DNA of 64,000 bases from Antilocapra americana (GCA_007570785.1 ML664199.1:17326523-17390522), one strand, 5' to 3'; positions 12,761 through 25,893 are shown, counted from the stretch's first letter. The notes: generated from the sequence alone by a model not told the origin. Translations and numbers: made by a program.

Positions 12761-12905
12761 ACTTTGGGAAATTCTGTAGTAGGAAGGAACCCTTTTCAGC
12801 ATATCTTTGAGCTTAAAGCGTGTGCTTTTTCTAAATAGGTGGAGGCTGATAGCACAGCTTGTGTACATGTCTGTCAGCACAGAGGTGGACTGCATTGATT
12901 TTTAT

Positions 12906-14231
12906 TCAGTTCAGTTCAGTCGCTCAGTCGTGTTCGACTCTTTGCGACCCCATGAACTGCAGAACGCCAGGCCTCCCTGTCCATAAACCAACTCCCAGAG
13001 TCTACCCAAACCCATGTCCATCGAGTCGGTGATGTCATCCAGCCGTCTCATCCTCTGTCATCCCCTTCTCCTCCTGCCCCCAATCCTTCCCAGCATCAGG
13101 ATCTTTTCCAATGAGTCAACTCTTCGCATGAGGTGGCCAAAGTATTGGAGTTTCAGCTTCAACATCAGTCCTTCCAGTGAACACCCAGGACTGATCTCCT
13201 TTAGGATGGACCTGTTGGATCTCCTTCCAGTCCAAGGGACTCTCAAGAGTCTCCTCCAGCACCACAGTTCAAAAGCATCAATTCTTTGGCGCTCAGCCTT
13301 TTTCACTGTCCAACTCTCACATCCATGCATGACTACTGGAAAAACCATAGCCTTGACTAGACAGACCTTTGTTGGCAAAGTAATGTCTCTGCTTTTCAAT
13401 GTGCTATCTAGGTTGGCCATAACTTTTCTTCCAAGGAGTAAGCGTCTTTTGATTTCATGGCTGCAATCACCATCTACAGTGATTTTGGAGCCCCCAAAAA
13501 TAAAATCTGACACTTTTCCCACTGTTTCCCCATCTATTTCCCGTGAGGTGATGGAACCAGATGCCATGATCTTAGTTTTCTTAATGTTGAGCCTTAACCC
13601 AACTTTTTCACTCTCCTCTTTCACTTTCACCAAGAGGCTTTTTAGTTCCTCTTCATTTTCTGCCATACGGGTGGTGTCGTCTGCGTATCTGAGGTTATTG
13701 ATATTTCTCCCAGCAATCTTGATTCCAGCTTGTGCTTCTTCCAGCCCAGCATTTCTCATGATGTACTCTGCATATTAGTTAAATAAGCTGGGTGACAGTA
13801 TACAGCCTTGATGTACTCCGTTTCCTATTTGGAACCAGTCTTTATTCCATGTCCAGTTCTAACTGTTGCTTCCTGACCTGCATACAGGTTTCTCAAGAGA
13901 CAGGTCAGATGGTCTGGTGTTCCCATGTCTTTCAGAATTTTCCACAGTTTATAGTGATCCACACAGTCAAAGGCTTTGGCATAGTCAATAAAGCAGAAGT
14001 AGATGTTTTTCTGGAACCCTCTTGCTTTTTCGATGATCCAGTGGATGTTGGCAGTTTGATCTCTGGTTCCTCTGCCTTTTCTAAAACCAGCTTGAACATC
14101 TGGGAGTTCACTGTTCATATATTGCTGAAGCCTGGCTTGGAGAATTTTGAACATTACTTTACTAGCATGTGAGATGAGTGCAGTTGTGCGGTAGTTTGAG
14201 CATTCTTTGGCATTGCCTTTCTTTGGGATAG
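12906..14231 (-). mobile_element. BovB (RTE) LINE, 5'-truncated, RT part of the ORF recognisable
   Basis: This is the 3' 1.3 kb of a BovB retrotransposon in reverse orientation, starting from its typical reversed 3' end (cagttcagttcagtcgctca). The minus strand still translates to reverse transcriptase. One frame (14154-13825) carries the palm motif FIDYAKAFDCVDH, and a second (13759-13058) carries NNLRYADDT, the catalytic YADD box. A stop or frame change at about 13760-13825 separates them, so the copy cannot make intact RT. BovB is the RTE-family LINE that supplied the 3' ends of ruminant SINEs. Confidence 0.95.
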
Positions 14232-14511
14232 GATTTTGTTTAAAACCTGTATTCAGCTCTTCTTATTTGAGATCTCACCAATTCGCAGGTGTTTAAAAGA
14301 GTCCCAGTTAGCCTAGCAACAAATTGAACTCACCACTTGGAAACGTGAGGCTTGCCGATGGTTTTCTCACGTCTCAATTTCTGATAAGACTTATCGCTAA
14401 GTAAACCCTCCCATTAAAAGCAGTGTAATCTGCTGATCTGTTTAGCATTGATATTTCAAGGGGCGTAACGTTGTGGGGATGGGTAATGTATCTGCCTATC
14501 TTAAGGCAGTG

Positions 14512-14702
14512 ATCCTCAACTCTTTTGGCACCAGGGATGGAATTTGTGGAAGACAGTTTTTTCACAGGCTGGGGTAGGGGAAGGTTTCAGGATGATTCAA
14601 GTGCATTACATGTATTGCACACTTTATTTCTCTTGTTATTACATCAGCTCCACCTCAGATCATTAGGTATTAGATCCTGGAAGTTGGGGACCCCTGTCTT
14701 AA
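14512..14702. mobile_element. hAT-type non-autonomous DNA transposon relic
   Basis: The ends read gcagtgatcctcaactcttttggcaccagg on the left and ttggggacccctgtctt on the right. This is the inverted-end pattern of an old mammalian hAT-like element, with internal deletions. I cannot name the family with certainty. Confidence 0.55.
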
Positions 14703-14769
14703 AGGACAGAGCTAATGCTCACCCACGTGTGGATACAGTGTTTGGTAAATGCATTTAGGCTCTTTGTAG

Positions 14770-15555
14770 GGGGTGGGATATTGATCCATGTAACAGCCTA
14801 AATTCAGGTAATTTTTCAGCCTTGGTATATCAGGTTCCTTTTGAATGCAGTTATAGACATGGATATAGATCCACTGCTAATACTGTGGGGCACTGGATCC
14901 TGAGTTGTTGGCCATGCAGTACCTGCAGCCAAGCCTCTCTTGTGATGTAGTAGTGTGGTGGTGACTCAGTGGCAACCAGACTGCTCGGCTTCCTGTATAC
15001 CAGCGGCTCATTTGAACCTGCCCACAAACCTCTGAACCAAAATGAGAGGGAAAAACATGCTCACCTACATTTGGAAAACTGGGTCCCAGCATGCCTCTGC
15101 TTAGGCCATCGTGGAAACCTTGTATTTCTTCCTTTCTCCTAGGTGAGACAGGAATCAACCTGTAGCACTAGAGAAACATGTTTGGGTGGTGCTTAGGACA
15201 GCTTCCAGAGCCTGGTTCAGTTTAGGTTATGGCAGCAGAGTTAGAGGGAAAGGTGGCTATGTTGATGGTCTTTGTTAATTCCTGTCATCACCCAGGTCTG
15301 TCTTTTTTCTGCTGCTTTCTTGGCTCAAATAATTACTTAAAGCTGGAACATTGATGGGAGGTTTTGAAGATCAGAAAAATTGTTCTTGGCTCTAGTTTCT
15401 TTATTTTGGTGATAAATATTGTTATCTAGAACTTGTCTTGAAAATTCAGCTGTCAAAAAACCTGAAAGTCAGTTGCTTAGAATGCACTCTAGTTGTTTTC
15501 CCAGTTCATACTGATGGTTGGAATAGAGTAACCTGCACCTCTAATTAATAAGTGC
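14770..15555. other. Intron sequence, nothing recognised
   Basis: No exon, named repeat or structured element is recognisable in this stretch. Confidence 0.55.
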
Positions 15556-15561
15556 TATGGA

Positions 15562-15753
15562 GGGCTTCCCTAGTGGCTTAGTGCTAAAGAATCCGCCCGC
15601 CAGTGCAGGAGATGCAGGTTCAATCCCTCGGTCCAGAAGATCCCCTGGAGAAGGAAATGTCACCCCACTTCAGTATTCTTGCCTGGGAAATTTCGTAGAC
15701 AGAGAAGCCTGATGGTCACAAGAGAGTCAGACATGACTTAGCAACCAAACAAC
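15562..15753 (+). mobile_element. Bov-tA SINE
   Basis: A forward copy from gggcttccctagtggcttag through the gatcccctggagaaggaaat core to agagtcagacatgacttagc, with a short A/C-rich tail (caaccaaacaacaa). Confidence 0.92.
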
Positions 15754-15909
15754 AAGTTCTGTGGATGAAGGTGGTTAAATTTTTAGAACACCTTTATAGC
15801 TCTGAAATTGCTAAAGGAGCCATTGAATCCATTTACCCATTCAGTCTGCAGCAAACACAAATGAACAAGTTACAGTACTAGTAAGAAAACACTAGAGACA
15901 CAGGACTCA

Positions 15910-16014
15910 ATGGACATGAGTCTGAGCAAGCTCCGGGAGTTGGTGATGGACGGGAAACCTGGTGTGCTGTAGTCCATTGGGTGGCAAAGAATCAGACATG
16001 ACTGAGCAACTGAA
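15910..16014 (+). mobile_element. BovB 3'-terminal fragment
   Basis: The last 105 bases of a BovB in forward orientation, from atggacatgagtctgagcaa to the terminal catgactgagcaactgaa. It resembles the 3' end of the copy at 49404-49770. Confidence 0.85.
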
Positions 16015-16759
16015 GTGAGAGAAACAGAGGTGTAAGAAGGCAGCCACTGTCTGAAATTATGTTCTAAAAGAGAATACTTGGTGGAAAGTGGCAGGTGTTC
16101 TGAGACATGCAGGTAACATCCCTGGGCTGTGGGATCTGAGAGAGGCTCTAGGGGTGGGAATGGGGGCTTCAGAACCTTGAGGTATGTTGGAGAGGCTGGA
16201 CCTCTGCCTCAGGTATGATGTATACATTTCAGTTATTAACACTTATTATTTTTAGTTGGGATTTTTGTCTCCTTTTTGTTAGCCAGCATTCAGCTGATAT
16301 CGGCACAGGTACAGGGAATCATGTACCTGATTGATGTTGGTGAAATGACCTTGCACACACAACTTCTCTCACCTCTTAGGAAAGGTTATTAGATGATCAT
16401 TGGGTGCAGATTTAAGGGCCCCTGCAAATAGATGCACGGAGGGTGCTAGTGGCCATCCATGGTAACCTTCATTTCACCAGAAGCTCCTTTGAGGCCTCTC
16501 CAGGTAGATGCCCGCTGCCAAAAACATGCGAGCGTTTCTGGCTTCTCTGTTCTCTGGCTCACAGGATCAGTCCAGTAGTGGAACTTACAGGCTGGCAAAG
16601 AAAGGGAAAGCAAAACCAGCTATATATCCTCTTGCAAAGAGAGAAGGAAAGTAGGTCCCTCCTTATAGTCTGGCCTAGCAGTGGTGGTGGCTGTAATGGT
16701 AATACAGCTAAAACCTCTTGGTCTGTAACCGGGGCCAGCATGGTTCTACAGTAAGTCCA

Positions 16760-16950
16760 CTGCATGGGTTGATTCACAGGCTCCTCCCAGCATGCCTGTG
16801 AGATGAGAATCATCTTGGTCCTAGAGGTGAGGAAACGGAGGTGTAAAGGACGCTTGGCCCAAGGACACATAGCGAGTAAGTGGTGGAGTCTGCATCCCAA
16901 CCCAGGCAGGCTGCTTCTGCACTCTGAATCCTTAGCCCTGAGCTGTGTGG
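16760..16950 (-). repeat. MIR SINE (reverse)
   Basis: Reversed MIR wording is clear: gaggtgaggaaacggaggtg, gcccaaggacacatagcgag, taagtggtggagtctgcatc and caacccaggcaggctgcttc. Confidence 0.8.
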
Positions 16951-19680
16951 CCTCTCAAGAGTGTTTCCCACATGATAAGTGAGGCCTGTGCCTTTGTAGA
17001 TATTGGATTAGCATTTTGTTAGGACATGGGAAACCTTGATTTACTGAAAGTCATTGCCGACAAGTGGAAATTCCTGATCCTATTCCAACTGGTAAGGATT
17101 TGCTGCCTTTCACTCTTAATTGGCAGCAATAGTGAGGGGCAGCATGATAGATGCGATATAAAATTCAAGCCTTGCTTAATCTTGAAAGACTTTGTTATCC
17201 TTTTCTTTGATGATAGTTTACTTTGGCCATTCTGTCAGAGTAAGAGGAACTGAGCTGACAGTGCAGACTGATCTTTCCCCCAGTGGTACAAGTTATTCAT
17301 CACTGTATCATAAACTCACCATTTCTATTCTCGCGGTATTGAGTTTTTGTTGTTTAGATATTTTGGTTTGGGTAGTGGTATTTTTTCGTTTGTTTGTGTC
17401 TGTTTGTATCTGCCTGGTATCTTGCTAGTATACAAAATTATTTGTAAAGGAACTTTGACAACATAGAATAAAGGACACCAGCGCTTAAGTATTACTGATA
17501 GAATTTTGGAGTTTAACATCTGATATGGACTCCTTGGTGCAGGCTGTACAGAAGGTAACGCTGGAGCAATTTTCAGCAACAAAGGCATTACCTAGGAGCA
17601 TGAAGTTGAGCCCAGACCTACACTTTAAGTTCAGATTCTTGAAGTTGGCAGATTTCTCTTGACTTTAAACATTTTCAGCTGCTGGAGCATTTGTGGGTGT
17701 ATTTGGGCCAAGTTAGTTACCTTTTGTTCTGTGATTTCCAATGTGTGAATGAAGTAGATAATCCCTATTTCTGGTTTGGCTGCTGCCAAATGTATGTGAA
17801 AACTTCCAGCTGCTGTTCAGATATTTTTCCCACATGCCACCTTTTGAGTTTCTCTGTAGCAGATAGAAAGGTAGATTTTTAAGAGGGCCACTTGTTCATC
17901 CTTACTTGTTGTTCTACCTTAAAAACACAAGTTTGATTTTGTTTTCCATCTATTGTGAATTTGGCATAAAAGAAGCAAGTAATTTGTTTGTTCATATGCC
18001 ACCTAGTTCAAGAAATGATTTAATTTGGCCTGGGCAAGTGTCTCCTGATGGTCATGTGCTTGTGTGTGTGTGTGTGTGTGATGACAACTCTACTGCTGGA
18101 GAGTCTAGAATCACAAGACTTGTCATGGGGTCATTGGTTTGGTGAACACCTCTGTCCGAAAAATGTGAATGTCTTTCATCTTTCTTGGCAAGGTCTGACA
18201 TTGTTAAACTGAATGGTGCCGTGTCACTGCTCCACGTTTTCCCCAAGAAGTTTTCTGTTGAGAGTGCTATGGAAAATTCTCATATGGCAAGTGTGTGTGT
18301 TGTAAACTCCCATTTTGATCTGAGAGTAAAGCTTATTTAATGGATTTTTATATAGTTCCAGTGATTTCGTCTACCTTATCTCTGCAGAGATGCAGTGCAC
18401 TTCAGATGTGGAAGGAGCATGCAGTCAGAAGCGAGCATGCAGTCAGAATGAACGATAACAGCTTCCACGCAGCCTGTGGTACCCCACAGCTGACAGAATG
18501 TCATCCAAAGAGGCAGAATACGTGATTATCAGTTACAGGTTTTTGTTTTTTTAATTCTGTACAGATTACAGCCAGTGTGTTTGTGATATTATATGATATA
18601 TGGGTAAACCATATAATATCACAAACCAGATGTTTCTGAAACCACCTAAACTCGCAGTCTTTCACATTTCACATGGAGGGACTAGCACCCAGTGAGGGTT
18701 GCTTTTGATCTGTATAGTAGAAGGAGCACAGGAGACAGGAAACTGCTGCTGTCTTCAGTGCTCTGCTCTTAATACCAGGTCCTCACATGTCCAGAGGGGG
18801 CACGTCAAGGGAGCTGAGCCCCGCTGCTGGTCCTGCTTTTGAATGGTAGACACATATCTGCCATGTGCAGTTCTGAGTGTTGACCTTTGGGTTTAGATTA
18901 ATGTCAGTCTCAGAGGATTGGAGAGTGTCAGAACCAGCTCTAGCCACTGCATGAAGACTGGAATGACTGTATTGTTTGTCAGATCTTTCGAGAAAGTACT
19001 GCGTGACAGCGGTCCTAAAACTGTAAAAGTAAATACCCTTGAGCAGTTAATTGTATTTACTTTGGAAGCAGGTTATAAATTCGAATCTCCGCTGAACTAA
19101 TGAGTGTTTCTTTTCTCTTCTCCCAGAGTCAGAAAGCTGCTGGCGAGAACTGCTCTCTGGTGTTGCTAGGACAAACGTGTATGACCTTTTTTTAATGTCA
19201 GTAATTAACAGGGGAATAATTTCATTTACATTAAAGTCATCTAAGAAAGTGTTCTCCAGGTTGGCTGTGACAGCCTTCTTGTGGGGAAGGAAGCAAATGC
19301 TGAAAAAATTCAGGCTTCCCCCTAGAATACCCTCTTCATGGCAGTGATGGCTGCAAGGCTCTTTTTCTTTGAAGTAAAAACCCAGTGTGTGAAGGTTACT
19401 CTGGGGTGACTTTATTGTTACATAAGGAGATTTTGTTTTTGCTGGTATGCTGAGTGGTGGAGGTTAAAGGTAGAACTAACTATGTGTAGAACTAAAACAA
19501 AGCACCTGAAACTTTTAGGAAACCAGCAACACTTAGAGGCGCCTGACCCACTTTGGCCATGCACTTTTCAGTTTTAAGGCCCACACTGGCTCTTCACAGC
19601 CTGGTTTTTAAATATACAAAGAACAGATTCATCCACATTATTGAGAAGGCAATTTGAAACACAGGCCATATCAACCAGGA
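16951..19680. other. Intron sequence with a short GT tract and one hairpin
   Basis: I recognise no exon or named transposon over most of this interval. A (GT)n tract lies at about 18058-18080 and a perfect hairpin at 18579-18626 is listed separately. The small open frames resemble no known protein. Confidence 0.55.
18579..18626. repeat. Perfect 17-bp inverted repeat with a 14-nt loop
   Basis: The left arm gtttgtgatattatatg (18579-18595) is the exact reverse complement of catataatatcacaaac (18610-18626). It is AT-rich and compact and matches no repeat family I know. Confidence 0.9.
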
Positions 19681-19704
19681 AGATAACAAGTATTGCCATC
19701 AGGG

Positions 19705-19718
19705 GCACGTGCATGCGC

Positions 19719-19764
<46 letters not shown>
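19705..19764. repeat. GT microsatellite with a GC-containing purine-pyrimidine lead
   Basis: An alternating run beginning cacgtgcatgcgcgtgcgtg continues into about 20 GT units. The strictly alternating CG/CA/GT composition is the classic Z-DNA-prone pattern. Confidence 0.93.
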
Positions 19765-19767
<3 letters not shown>

Positions 19768-19823
19768 TATTAGGGGGAGAAGATTATATCCCAGTTTCTT
19801 GATAGAAGGAGAAACTTGCTGCT

Positions 19824-22800
19824 TGTTGTTCAGTCGCTTAGTCGTCTCCGACTCTGTGACCCATAGGCTGCAGCAGGCCAGGCATCCTTGTCTTTCACTA
19901 TCTCCCAGAGTTTGCTCAAATTATGTCCGTTGAGTTGGTGATGCTATCCAACCATCTCATCTGTGCTGTTGCCCCTTCTCCATTTGCCTTCTCCTTTCCC
20001 AGCATCACCATCAGGGTCTTTTCCAGTGAGTCTGCTCTTCACATCAGGTGGCCAAAGGCTTGGAGCTTCACCATCAGTCCTTCCAGTCAATATTCAGGGT
20101 TGATTTCCTTTAGGATTGACTGATTTGATCTCCTTGCAGTCCAAGGGACTCTCAAGAGTCTTCTCCAACACCACAGTTCAAAAGCATCAATCCTTCAGCA
20201 CTCAGCCTTTTTTATGGTCCTCCAACTCTCAGATCTGTGCATGACTACTGGAAAACCTATAGCTTTGACTAGATAGATCTTTGTTGGCAAAGTGATGTCT
20301 CTGCTTTTTAATATGCTATCTAGGTTTGTCATAGCCTTTTTTCCAAGGAGCAAGTGTCTTTTAATTTTGTGGCTGCAGTCACTGTCTGCAGTGATTTTGG
20401 AGCCCAAGAAAATAAAGTCTGCCACAGTTTCCACTGTTTCCCCATCTATTTGCCATGAAGCAATTGGACTGGATGCCATAATCTTAGTTTTTTCAAAGTT
20501 CAGTTTCAGGCCAGCTTTTTTACTCCTCTTTCATCTTCATCAAGAGGCTCTTTAGTTTCTCTTCACTTTGTGCCATTAGAATGATATCATCTGCATACCT
20601 GAAGTTGTTGATATTTCTCCTGGCAATCTTGATTCTAGCTTTTGATTCATCCAGCCTGGAATTTCACATGTTCTACTCTGCATATAAATTAAATAAGAGG
20701 GTGACAGTATACAGCCTTGACGTACTCCTTTCCCAGTTTTGAGCAAGTTTGTTGTTAAATGTCCAGTTCTAACTGTTACCTCTTGACCTGCATACAGGCT
20801 TCTCAGGAAACAGGTAGGGTGGTCTGGTTCTCCCATTTCGTTAACAATTTTCCACTTGTTGTGATCCACACAAAGGCTTTAGTGTAGTCAGTGAATCAGA
20901 AGTAGATGTTTTTCTGGAATCTCCTTGCTTTCTCCATGATCCAGTGAATGTTGGTAATTGATCTCTGGTTCCTCTGTCTCTTGTAAACTCAGCTTGTACA
21001 TCTGGAAGTTCTGGTTCACGTACTTTTGAAGCCTAAACTTGAAGGATTTTCAGCATAATCTTGCTAACGTGAAATGAGCGCAATTGTACGACAGTCTGAA
21101 CATTCTTTGGGATTGGAATGAAACTGACTTTTTCCAGTCCTTTAGCCACTGCTGAGTTTTCTAAATTTGCTGGCATATTGAGTGCAGGACTTTAACAACA
21201 TCATCTTTTAGGATTTTACATAGCTTAGCTGGAATTCCATCACCTCAACACTCTTTGTTCCTAGTGATGCTTCCTAAGGCCCACTTGACTTCATACTCTA
21301 GGCATGTTTGGCTGTAGGTGAGTAACCACACCATCATGGTTATCCGGGTCATTAAGACCTTTTTTGTACAGTTCTTCTGTGTATTCTTGCCATCTCTTCT
21401 TAATCTCCTCTGCTTCTATAAGGTCCTTGCAGTTTCTGTCCTTTATTGTGCCCATCTTTGCATGAAATTTACCCTTTGTATCTCCCAGTTTTCTTGAAGA
21501 GATACCTAGTCTTTCCCATTCTGTTGTTTTCCTCTGTTTCTTTGGATTGTTCATATAAGAAGGCCTTCTTATCTCTCCATGCTGTTCTCTGGAACTCTGC
21601 ATTCAGTTGGGTATGTCTTTTCCTTTGTCCCTTGCCTTTTGCTTCTCTTCTTTCTTCAGCTGTTTGTGAAGCCTCCTCAGACAACCACTTTTCCTTCTTG
21701 CATTTCATTTTTTATGGGATGGTTTTGGTCATTGCCCCCTGCACAGTGTTAGTGAATCTCTGACCTTGGTTCTTCAGGCACTCTGTCTACCAGATCTAAT
21801 CCCTTGAATCTATTGGTCACCTCCACTGTATAAGCATAAGGGATTTCATTTAGGTCATACCTGAATGGTTTTCCCCATTTTCTTCAATTTAAGCCTGACT
21901 TTTGCAAGAAGGAGCTGATAATCTGAGCCATAGTCAGCCCCAGGTCTTGTTTTTGCTGACTGCTTAGAGCTTCTCCATCTCCAGCTGCAAAATACATAAT
22001 CAGTCTGATTTAGATATTAGTTATCTGGTGATGTCAATGTGTAAAATCATCTCTTGGGTTGTGTAAAAGAGTATTTGTTATGACCAGAGTGTTCTCTTGA
22101 CAAAAATTCCTTTAACCTTTGCCCTGCTTCGTTTTACACTCCTAGGCCAAACTTGCCTATTATTCCAGGTATCTACTGACTTCCTACTTTTGCATTCCAG
22201 TCCCCTGTGATGACAAGGGCATCTTTTTAGTGTTAGTTCTAGAAGATGTTAAGGGTTTTTATAGAACTGGTGACTTCAGCTTCTTCAGCATTAGTGGTTG
22301 GGCATAGACTTGGATTACTGTGATGTCAAATGGTTTGCCTTGGAAACAAACCAAGATCATTCTGTCATTTTTTGAGATTGTTCCCAGGTAGCGCATTTGG
22401 ACTCTTGTTGACTGCAAGGGCTACTCCATTTCTCCTAAGGGATTCTCACCCACAGCAGTAGATAATAATGGTCATCTGAATTAAATTCGCCCATTCTTGT
22501 CCATTTTAGTTCACTGATTCCTGAGACATTGATGTTCACTCTTAATCTGCTGCTTGACCATGTCCAATTTACCTTAATTAATTGGCCTAACATTTCAGAT
22601 TCCTATGCAGTATTGTCTTTAGAGCAAAGGACTTTACTTTCACCACCAGGCATATCCACAACTGAGTGTTGTTTCTACTTTGGCCCAGCCACTACATTCT
22701 TTCTGGAGCTGTACGTCTTAGCTCCAGAAAAATATGGAGCTCTTTCCCATTAGCATACTGGACACTTTCCAATTTGAGGGGCCCCTCTTCTGGTGTCATA

Positions 22801-23000
22801 TCTTTTTGCCTTTTCCTAGGGGTTCTCTAGGCAAGAATACTAAAGTGGTTTGCCATTCCTTCCTCCAGTGGACCACATTTTGTCAGAACTCTTCACTGTG
22901 ACCCGTCCATCTTGGATGGCCCTGCACAGCATGGCTCATAGCTTCATTGAGTTATGTAAGTGCCTTCGCCACAACAAGGCTGTGATCCACGAAGGGGAAT
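19824..23000 (-). mobile_element. Near-full-length BovB (RTE) LINE, decayed
   Basis: About 3.18 kb of BovB in reverse orientation, close to the usual full length of about 3.2 kb. The 3' end is on the left (gttcagtcgcttagtcgtc, about 19828) and the 5' end on the right (caaggctgtgatccacgaag, about 22995). It is flanked by TTGCTGCT at 19816-19823 and 23001-23008, a plausible target-site duplication. Minus-strand fragments retain RT and linker wording (LYAGQEVTVRTGH at about 20770-20810; KRWQEYTEELY at about 21370-21400). Many stops and indels show it is an old, inactive copy. Confidence 0.93.
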
Positions 23001-23008
23001 TTGCTGCT

Positions 23009-24460
23009 AGTAACTAGTTAGTTCTGAAAGGATTTGGGGTCCTGCTCTGCAGTTTTTAAAATGATGTTCCAAGCACAGGATGGAGAGCAGAAGAGTTTCC
23101 CATTGTTATTAATTGCTGCTTCTTTATAATTAATAGCCTTTTAAATATTCTTAGTTTAGGGGAGGGAGGGATACTCAGAATTGAGGATTCTCTGAAAGAT
23201 CTTCAGTGAGACATAAGATGGTGACTGTCCAGCTTCCCCAGGGTGTGGTCACTCTTTGATACTGACAAAATTTGGTGCTGCTCCTCAGAACTGTGGCTGG
23301 TGCCAAGCTGCCACAGCTTCTGGGCTCCCATAGCCACTCCTCCTCAGCTGGTGAACCAGCTTTGGGGAAGCCAGCATTCATGCTTTGGTTTCTTTGCCTT
23401 TAAAAAAGAAAAAAAAAATTTAATATGCCCTGGGACCACCACTTTGAGGTTTTCAGGAATATTCCTGGGGTTATAGCCCCACAGATTAGGAGAACTGTCC
23501 AAGGCCTGGAATCATAACAGGAATAAAGCCCCTTTTCCTTTGTCATTACTGCGTTCCTCTTCACTTACTAATTAGCCAGCTGCTGCAGGTTTCATTAAAC
23601 TTCTTTAATCTGAGCATCTGTCTTTTGGAACTGCCTCAAGATAAAAAGGGAAAACTCAGCTAAACATTTTTGTTGCTCCTGCTAATTACCCCAAGCTATA
23701 TATTTTTATTAATTAATTGCTCTGCTTACTTTCAAATCTGAATGAAGACCTTTCCCCATGCCAGACATCAGGCGGTTCTCTCTCCCTTGGCTGAAGAGGC
23801 ATGCTCTGTGGTTTGGTATGTGGGGTGCCTGTAGTTATCAGGGCCAAAAATAGGATGGCTCTGGAAACCAAGCTAAAAGGAAAACACACCTGGAGTCTGG
23901 CTGTGTATAACCTAGGCCTATTCAAAGCTTTGAGTTGATATTGATGCCTTTAAAAAAAAAAAACAGGTACAATGTTAAAATGATCTCATCTCTCTGAAAA
24001 AATTCATGATGGCAAAACAATCACAAAGCTATTTTCTTGACTCAGTGGTTCCAGAATCTAAAAAAATAATTGAAATGGGGTTTGGGATAGGAGAGAATCA
24101 TAAGACATTTCTGTTTTGTAGCTAAAGGTGATGTCAGAAAGGAAGGTGTTGATCTTAGGTTTGGATTGGTGGTGGCTGAGGGCACGGTGAATTACACCCC
24201 TCCCCAGTGGGAGGCCTGGGGGAAGAGCACCTCCTTTGATGCACCTTGAGACCCTGGTAAAAGGGAAAGAGCAGTTGAAAATATGGAGAGCTTTCTGATG
24301 AGGACCTCTGCCATCATTGAATTATAAGTAAAAGTTTTGGTTTCGGAATTGTCGGGAATTAAGGTGGATGGAACTAAGAGAATTAGTTCTACGTGGTCCC
24401 TGTAGGTCGGGAACAAACTGAGTCATCGTTGAGACTTGTCTTTGCTAATAAAGAATTCTG
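23009..24460. other. Intron sequence, nothing recognised
   Basis: Unique-looking sequence with short A-runs at 23401-23419 and 23950-23964. No exon or nameable repeat is seen. Confidence 0.55.
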
Positions 24461-24464
24461 TTTG

Positions 24465-24695
24465 GAGTAGTGAGGGCTGTGGTACCAGTCCTTGGGTCTG
24501 GCTTCTGGGACTATGCTTGCTTTGTGACTGTGGGCAAGCCACTGAACCTCTCGGAGCCTTATAGTTTACTCTTAGGCAAAGTATGTTTGAGGATAAGAGT
24601 ACCTGCTGCACAGTGTGGTTGTGAGAATTAAATACGTTGGGGTGAAGCACTTTGAAGGGTGTGTAGCCATTCTGGTAAGTGCTCCATAAACTCAT
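24465..24695 (+). repeat. MIR SINE
   Basis: MIR order is present: gggtctggcttctgggacta, tgactgtgggcaagccactg, aacctctcggagcc, tggttgtgagaattaaatac and aagtgctccataaa near the 3' end. Confidence 0.8.
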
Positions 24696-24699
24696 AAGT

Positions 24700-25890
24700 A
24701 TGGAGGTGGGTATGAGAGATTCCCGATTGTTCGAGATCATGTCCGTGGAACTTCCCACTTGCGTGGCTGGAGTGCTGGTAGATCAACCCCAGTGGGCTCT
24801 GATCCTCTCCTTGCTGCTGATTCGTGATGTCATCTTGAGTCAAATCTCAACTGTGCAGCTTTGACCCCTTGACTCATGTCTGATCAGTTAATCTCTCTCC
24901 CATGCGTTGCTTGTTCCTCATTGCCGTGCAGTATAATTACCTGTCATCGAGGCTAGTGTGTCATTAAACAGTAAACTGCACAATGTCTCCTTATTTCCCG
25001 TTGCTTAGTACAGCAGTTTGCAGATACCTTTTAAAAGTGGAATTTGTTTTTTCCCATAAATTAAATCTGAGGTGGAACTCCGGTAAATAAAGGGTGTGAA
25101 ATGGAGTGTTTCTGACCGAAATACAGGTGAGAAAGTGTGCTTGGAGCATGCCCTTGGGGATCCTGATTTGAAAACTAGTGGGTTACTTCAGTGATTGTCA
25201 CTTATTTTTGTGTTATAATAAAATACTTAATTCTCTACTGAAAGGGAGTATTAATATTTGTTTGCTTTATTTTGCTTTTAAGTGTTGTATAAGGTTAAAT
25301 ACTGGTTTAGTAGTCTACAGAAGAAGGAATGGAAATTCAGGTTGGTGTTTTATTTATTTAGGAGTGCTCACTAAAGGCAGCATTTCACATTTGACCTTTT
25401 GTGGTGCCCAGGGAGAGTTTGTTTTTCTCTGGTGAGTGCCCCCCTTTTCCCCTCCATACTCATCAATCTCAGACCCAGTGGTGAATCTTAGTTCTCTTAT
25501 CAAATAAAAATGAGTTACGTGTTTTTCTCTTCAAATGGAAATGTCCTTCACATATTTAAAAAATAGTATGTGCTCATTAACAACAACAACAAAAAAAAAC
25601 AGTGCAGAAATACAGAAACAAATGCCTTCTGCTTCTGCTCTCTTGGGATAATTAGAGTTAATGGTTTGAAAAGTATCTTCCTGTACCTTTTTACATACTT
25701 ACACTTAAATAAATAGATACTCATAGGATCATGCAAAATACATATACGATTCTGTAAGTAACTCTTCATTCATTTCCCTTATTCTATTTTGGCATGTATA
25801 TAGTGTTTTTTAATATGAATGAATCATAGTTTAATCAGTCTATTAATATATTTAGTTATTTTTGGTCTTATGCTTTTTTTGTGGGGGCAG
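24700..25890. other. Intron sequence, nothing recognised
   Basis: No exon or family-level repeat is recognised. A small (CAA)n/A-rich stretch lies at about 25581-25600. Confidence 0.5.
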
Positions 25891-25893
25891 TAA

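Noticed and set aside
13014..13778. 254-codon open frame on the + strand
   Set aside because: It is the antisense shadow of the BovB reverse transcriptase, which reads on the minus strand.
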